Assembly: GCA_034509735.1 (NCBI GenBank)
Contig: JACGWO010000012.1
Coordinates: 6,198,367-6,262,366, forward strand
DNA: 64,000 nt
DNA from: Sesamum alatum
Taxonomy: Eukaryota; Streptophyta; Magnoliopsida; Lamiales; Pedaliaceae
Direction of reading: 5' to 3'
Position numbers and translations under genes: made by a program. Shown here one piece after another: positions 58,032 through 64,000 of this stretch. Below the pieces are notes generated by a model, which was not told the DNA's origin, searched no databases, and saw only the letters and a program-made list of their open reading frames with translations. Positions within the stretch are counted from its first letter, which is position 1. Each line of letters starts with the position of its first letter.

Positions 58032-61000
58032 GTGTATGCCATCACCAGAGAACAAGCTTCTACTGCACCTGAGGTTATTACCAGTTCCTTTTCTATTTGT
58101 AATTATGGTGCGCATGTGTTGATTAATCCAAGATCTACTTGTTCATTTATATCATATAATTTTGCATTACGTGTGCATGCTAATATTGAACAGTTGAGGC
58201 ATGACTTATGTGTATCTATACCTGCTGGTGGAGTTATACTTGTTAATACAGTAGTGAGATCTTGTCCATTAGTAGTGGATGGTGCCACACTATACGCAGA
58301 TTCGGTTGTGATAAACCTTAGGGAGTTTGACGTTATTCTTGGGATGGACTGGTTATCTAGTAATCATGCTTTAGTGGATTGCCAAACAAAAGAAGTGGCT
58401 GTAGAGATCAATGGGCAAATGAAAATGTTTATAGTGGGAGAAAGAAAAATTATACCTAACTGTTTGATTTCTGCTATGACTGCTTTTAATTTAATTAGGA
58501 AGGGTGTGAAGCATATCTAGCGAGTGTACATGATACTACGAAGGTCAGTCCGGGTGTGTCAGATGTTCCAATAGTTAGGGAATTTCCTGATGTTTTTTTC
58601 GAAGAATTACTTGGGTTACCACCTCATCGATAAGTGGATTTCGAAATAGAAACTATTCTTGGGGCAACACCTATCTTGATTGCACCATATAGAATGGTTC
58701 CACTAGAACTGAAAGAAGTAAAGAAGCATTTAGAAGAATTACTGGATAAGGGGTTTATACGACCAAGTATTTTGCCTTGGGGAGCACCAGTATTATTCAT
58801 AAAGAAGGAGGATAGGAGTATGAGATTATGTGTTGATTATAGGTAGTTGAATCGGATCACAATTAAGAACAAGTATCCTCTGCCACGGATAGATGATCTA
58901 CTTGACCAACTGAAGGGTGCAACAATGTTTTCTAAAATTGATTTGAGATCAGGTTATTGGCAACTGCGGATTGAAGAAGGGTCTATTCCGAAGACAACTT
59001 TTCGAATTAGGTATGGCCATTGCGAATTTGTTGTTATGCCATTGGGTTAACAAATGCCCCTGCCGCTTTCATGTCGTTGATGAACAAAACCTTACAACCA
59101 TTCCTTGATCAATTTGTATTTGTGTTTATTGATGATATCCTGATAAACTCTAGTAGTCACGAGGAACATGAACAACATTTAAGGAAAGTTTTACAAATCT
59201 TGAGAGAAAAGCAACTGTATGCTAAATTTAGCAAATGTGAATTTTGGATGGAGGAGATTGATTTCTTAGGGCATGTTATTTCAAAGCAAGGGGTACAACC
59301 TGATCCGGCAAAAGTTAAGGCTATTTTGGAGTGGGAGCCACCTAAAAATGCATCAGAAGTTCACAGTTTTCTAGGATTGGCTTGGTATTACAGAAGATTT
59401 GTAAAAGACTTCTCTATAATTGCGAAACCTCTGACGAATCTGTTAAAGAAGAATGCACCATTCAATTGGAATGACATGTGTGATCAGAGTTTTGAAGAGT
59501 TAAAGAAAAGACTTACCTTAGCATCTATTCTTGCATTGTCATCTGGAAATGGAGGATATGTGGTATATACTGATGCTTCATGGCAAGGACTTGGATATGT
59601 TTTGATGCAGCATGGAAGGGTTATAACTTATGCTTCGAGGTAATTGAGGCCGCATGAACTGAACTATCCAACCCATGATTTGGAATTGGCAGCTATTGTG
59701 CATGCATTGAAGATCTAGAGGCATTATCTGTATGGAGAGAAGTTTCAGATATTTACATATCATAAAAGTTTAAAATATATTCCAACGCAAAAAGAGTTGA
59801 ATTTGAGGCAGAGCAGATAGATCGAGTTGTTGAAAGACTACGATTGTACTATTGACTATCATCCTGGAAAGGCAAATGTAGTTGCAGATACTTTAAGTAG
59901 AAAGACAGTGGACCAACTAGCAGGTATGATTTGCTATAATATGGAGTATTTAAATATCCTTAGAGCAATTAATATGAGTTTTAGCATTGGTGATGATATT
60001 TTATTTGCTACTTTGCAAGTGAAGCCCTCTCTTAGGGACAAAATTAAGAATGCACAAAATAGTGATTCTTACTTACAGAAAATGAAAGCCAAGGTACAAG
60101 AAGGGAAGAACGATCAATTTGTAATACAGGAAGATGGTATGTTATAAAATGGGAAGCATATGTGTGTGCTGAATGTAGAGGAATTGAGAACGGAGATCAT
60201 GCATGAGGCACACCATGCACTGTATGCGATGCATCCTGGCAATACCAAGATGTATCGGGGTTTGAGATCCCACTACTGGTGGCCAACAATGAAGAAAGAT
60301 GTGGCAGAGTTTGTGGTTAGATTTTCAACTTGTTAGCAAGTTAAAGCAGAACACCAAGCACCAGCCGGTAAACTTCATCCTTTATCTATACCTAAATAGA
60401 AATGGAAAAAGATTACTATGGATTTTGTTATTGGTTTACCACGTACGTTCAGGAAACATGATGCTATTTGGGTGATCGTGGATAGATTGACTAAATTGCA
60501 CACTTTTTGCCAGTGAGACAAAATGATTATTTGGATAAGTTAGTTGAGTTGTATGTTTCGGAAATTGTGAAATTGCATGGAATTCCTACTTCTATAATCT
60601 CCGACAGAGATCCTCGATTTACTTCTTATTTTTGGGGAAGCTTGCAAAGGCCATTAGGTACAAGCTTGCACTTCAGTACGGTATTTTAATCCTCAAACAG
60701 ATGGACAATCAGAACGGACCATTCAAACGTTAGAGGACATAATGACTAGGGGTGCAAACGAGCCGAGCTCGAGCCAAGCTCGGCCAAAAATCTGAGCTCG
60801 AGCTCGAGCTCGACGAGCATGCATCATACAGGCTCGAGCTTGAGCTCGAGCTCGTAGATCACGAGCCGAGCTCACGAGCATACATGATTGAGTTCAGAGG
60901 AAACTGGGATGATCATTTACCACTGATGGAATTTGCATATAATAACAATTTTCATTCTAGTATTGGTATGGCTCCGTATGAAACTCTGTATGGAAGAAAA

Positions 61001-61600
61001 TGCCGAAGTCCAATCTGTTGAGACGTTGAGGGATTAAGACAACTTGAGGGGCCCGAATTAGTCCAACAAACGGTGGATAAGATACAAATAGTCAAAAAGT
61101 GTCTGAAGGCTGCACAAGATCGTCAGAAGAGCTATGTAGATAAAAATCGTAGACAGATGGAATATGAAGTGGGAGAAAAAGTTTTTCTGAAAGTATCACC
61201 ATGGAGGGGAATCTTAAGATTCGGTAAGCAAGGAAGGTTAAGCCCGACATATATTGAGCCATATGAAATTATCGAGCGAGTCGGACCACTAGCTTATCGA
61301 TTAGCATTACTAGCGGAGTTGTCTCAGATACATTATGTGTTCCATGTGTCCATGTTACATCAATATCGATCTGATCCTAGTCATATCTTGCGTGAACCAG
61401 AGATAGAAATATCAGAGGGATTAACATACGTAGAAGAAGCAATAGAAATTTTGGATTGGAGTATAAAGAAGTTGAGGAATAAAAAAATACTAGTGGTGAA
61501 GGTAAAGTGAAGTCATCACTCTATCAGAGAAGCCACTTGGGAGGTTGAGGTGAGTATGAGAGAGAAGTATCCATATTTATTCCCTGAGCCGGTACGTTAA
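58032..61600 (+). pseudogene. pol of retrotransposon C (PR-RT-RH-IN-chromodomain), broken
   Basis: Protease region with LINPRSTCSFIS, where DSGST is expected, and VILGMDWL (58110-58360). RT with [25 protein letters not shown] and FIDDIL (58680-59145). RNase H with [13 protein letters not shown] (about 59560) and DYDCTIDYHPGKANVVADTLSR (59840-59905). Integrase zinc finger region HHALYAMHPGN (about 60211), YWWPTMKKD (60272), MDFVIGLPR (60418) and SDRDPRF (60601). '[17 protein letters not shown]' is at 60930-60980, then the FHVSMLHQY linker (61340). The chromodomain carries YVEEAIEILD and REATWEVE (61430-61545). Stops split almost every domain. An insertion (60746-60876) interrupts the integrase. 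Confidence 0.87.
60746..60876. repeat. GAGCTC-rich insertion inside the integrase of element C
   Basis: About 130 bp starting CTAGGGGTGCAAACGAGCC and dense in GAGCTCG palindromes, placed between two pieces of the integrase core. The start resembles the terminal sequence of hAT-type repeats. No target duplication was identified. Confidence 0.6.
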
Positions 61601-61625
61601 TTAAATTTTGGGAACGAAATTTTTA

Positions 61626-61642
61626 TTTGGGGGGGAGAATTT
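61626..61642 (+). promoter_or_regulatory. Polypurine tract of retrotransposon C
   Basis: TTTGGGGGGGAGAATTT lies directly before the TGAGAGCA start of the 3' LTR. Confidence 0.75.
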
Positions 61643-63604
61643 TGAGAGCAAATTATATTAATTAAGAAAATCAAAACGGATGTAATGAATATTTTGAAAG
61701 TTTATTAAAAATTTAAAAAAAAAAATCGAAAGGGAAGGATAAAGATGGGTGCCGCCGGATCTGTTCCTTACCATCTGTTCCTTACTATATATTTATACAA
61801 CCTAACACTAAACACACACACACTTAAAACTAAACATACACACATTAAATACACAGTTTCGGCGGCCAACAGTAAGTAATTATTTTATTTTAATTAGTTT
61901 TAATTTATATAATTTTATTATTTAATAAGTATAATTATTAAATGTTATTTATACTACTTAATTTAGTGTTTAACCGGAAAATTTTATGAATTTGAGTATT
62001 TATAAATTAGTGCGTGGTTAAATGTCTCAATTGAATTAGGGGTGTTATAATTAATGACTTAAACTACTTAATTTACTAGGTTTAATAATTTCTATAATTG
62101 ATTGGCTTTGTTTAATCGGGTTGAAAATTTTATTTGAGAAATATTATAAAATTATATTTGAAAATGTTATTTACTAAAGATGAGTATGTTTTGAGATAAT
62201 TAAATCCAAAATTGTTATTAAGAATGTTAGTTATAATAGGATAAGGGGTTTAATGAAATATTGAGAGATTGGGTGAAATACATATATATATATATATATA
62301 TATAAATACTATTTTAATATTTTATTTAAAAATTGACATTCTAGATATTAATTATACGCATTATACGTTATGATAGGGCACGGGGATAAAGTAGAGGATC
62401 GAACGACTTCATATCTGCTAACTAAATTTGTGTAAGATCGAGGTAAGTAAATAATTAGCACAATCTGTATATGTTCCTTTTCCTATTAGTATTGTGTAAG
62501 TGATAATTAGTGATGACTATACACATTCCTTATTTTATATATATATATATATATATATTTTTGTGATATTACGTTTATGTAAGTCTGTGATTGTGTTGGA
62601 ACTGGGCTATTGTGAATTACGTGAGTAGTTGATGATTATTTCGAATGATTGTATCATGAAAGTGAAATGATGAACTATGTTGAAATGTTCTATTTGTTGA
62701 ATGATGTGTTGTTGGTGTTTGCCAATGATAATGTGCTGGTATGGGCTATTACTTGACTAGTTGGCTTACAAGAACGGTGATATGTGTAATTGAGGGAGTG
62801 ATGGAAATTGAATGTAATCATGATATGAATACACCTTGATGTTGTTGAATAGCCTATGTGGCAAAATGAAATGAAAAGAGCTACTGATGCGATGTGAAAA
62901 AAGCTTTGATACGAATGAAAGAGCTATGATGCAAAATGAGATTGATGAGCCTGTGTGGCATGTTAAGAGGATTCATATATATGTGTGTAATGAATAGTGA
63001 GGTTGAGTTGGTGGAGAAAAACACTATATCACCTTTATGATAAGCCAACTAGGAAAAGACAAGTTTGATGGGTTGTCGTGTTATGGGATGACTACGTGGA
63101 GAAATGAAATGAAAGGTGCTTGATCAAGTTGATTATATTTTATATACGTTGTTTGTTTTTGTCTTGTTCATATAATTGAGGTGCATTTATAGTTGGTGCC
63201 GATTATTTACTTATTAAGTTGCAGGCTCATCCCTCTGGTAACATTTTTCAGGTGTAGATTTTGCTGTGCCTATTCACGACAACTAGGTCCACGCTTTGCA
63301 TTCCAGTCAGGTCGGGTCAGTATGCAGTTTTCTCCTCATCGTAAATAGAAATAGCGGTCTCATTTTGGATTAAAAGCGAGAATGGCATGTGAACTAATTA
63401 TAATAGTTTCACTTTTATTGTACTTGATATATGTATATGATCTTGTGGATGAGATGATAAATATGCTTGTTGTGATGATAAAACTACGTGTATCTATACT
63501 TAACAGGGACTGGATTACGTGCATAACTACATATATAAACAAGGTTTATATTAAGTGTGATAATTAGAGGAGATATAGTTGTAGTGCCGTTAGAGGATGC
63601 TACA
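61643..63604 (+). repeat. 3' LTR of retrotransposon C
   Basis: 1962 bp, TGAGAGCA...GATGCTACA. It pairs with the left LTR and contains a (TA)n run (about 62281-62303) and a second one near 62537-62558. Confidence 0.82.
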
Positions 63605-64000
63605 ATAGTATTTTCATAAATTTTAAATTACATAATGGTGGGTCATATTTTAATAACCATCTTACTATATACAATAGTGCAAAATTATTTATATAAAACT
63701 CAATATTAAATTATTTACTAAATTATTTTGAATATAGCAATAAAATAATATCATATTATACATATGAGAAAAAAAAATATTTTTATTTTTCAAAACTATA
63801 TATATATTATTCTTATAAATTATAATTAATATATTTTTTTTAGTAAAATCAATATATTAGTATGAAAATACATTATGCAAAAGACAATATCCTATTACCC
63901 TATGATTAAATTTCCCTAAGAAATAGGATTAGTATTAAATGATCCTTTAATTAAGTTTCTGAAAGTAAGAATTCAAAAAAAAAAAAAAAAGGCATTAGTA
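63605..64000. other. AT-rich spacer at the right edge
   Basis: No open frame, repeat terminus or gene was recognised. A poly-A run lies at 63976-63990. Confidence 0.5.

Larger units (their letters stand above)
54719..63604 (+). mobile_element. Retrotransposon C: degenerate Tekay/Del-type chromovirus
   Basis: Ty3/gypsy element with LTRs of about 2 kb, a tRNA-Met-like PBS, gag with zinc knuckles, PR-RT-RH-IN and an integrase-terminal chromodomain. Together these point to the Tekay/Del chromovirus lineage. Many stops and frameshifts run through the coding region. The left boundary is uncertain (about 54.72-54.80 kb) because the outer part of the 5' LTR is diverged. No target duplication could be confirmed. 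Confidence 0.85.

Overview
The window is nuclear DNA of a flowering plant. The evidence is spliced genes with GT-AG introns, an NRT1/PTR (NPF) transporter, plant-type Ty3/gypsy lineages (Tat and Tekay/Del), non-autonomous Helitrons, Mutator-like and hAT-like MITEs, and very AT-rich spacers with long (TA)n and (TTA)n runs. A dicot is likely, but I cannot name a species. No rRNA, tRNA, organellar or prokaryotic gene was seen.

Only two genes look intact: NPF-a (1533-4706, minus) and NPF-b (29416-31566, minus). Both have four exons of identical lengths (148+218+545+817 nt) and encode 575 residues. They lie at equivalent places in two colinear blocks. Block 1 runs from about 1.4 to 27.4 kb and block 2 from about 29.3 to 41.9 kb, and several intergenic stretches can be paired between them in order. 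This is an old tandem segmental duplication, later filled with different transposons in each half.

Layout: 1-1.4 kb, AT-rich with MITE remnant; 1.5-4.7 kb, NPF-a; 4.9-11.3 kb, MITE and a Helitron cluster with two long inverted-repeat elements nested in Helitrons; 12.7-13.1 kb, a MITE; 15.4-24.9 kb, Tat-lineage retrotransposon A (minus, TSD TAAAT); 24.9-27.4 kb, a repeat block; 27.4-28.5 kb, the 3' end of a Mutator transposase gene; 29.4-31.6 kb, NPF-b; 32.2-33.5 kb, two Helitrons in opposite orientations and a CACTA-like piece; 34.1-35.4 kb, a Pack-MULE-like element with a GC-rich core; 36.5-41.9 kb, diverged repeats; 42.5-45.2 kb, a hAT MITE, a 207-bp tandem duplication, a foldback Mutator element and a MITE, each transposon with its own target-site duplication; 45.2-54.1 kb, Tat-lineage retrotransposon B (plus, TSD TACAT); 54.7-63.6 kb, a degenerate Tekay/Del chromovirus C (plus).

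Retrotransposons A and B each carry, besides gag-pol with two RNase H domains, a spliced gene on the opposite strand between pol and the 3' LTR. It resembles the Transposase_28 'putative gypsy type transposon' proteins. In A this gene still has a TATA box and a short first exon just inside the LTR; in B that promoter, the polypurine tract and the first 24 bp of the 3' LTR are gone. All coordinates, splice sites and comparisons were made by eye.
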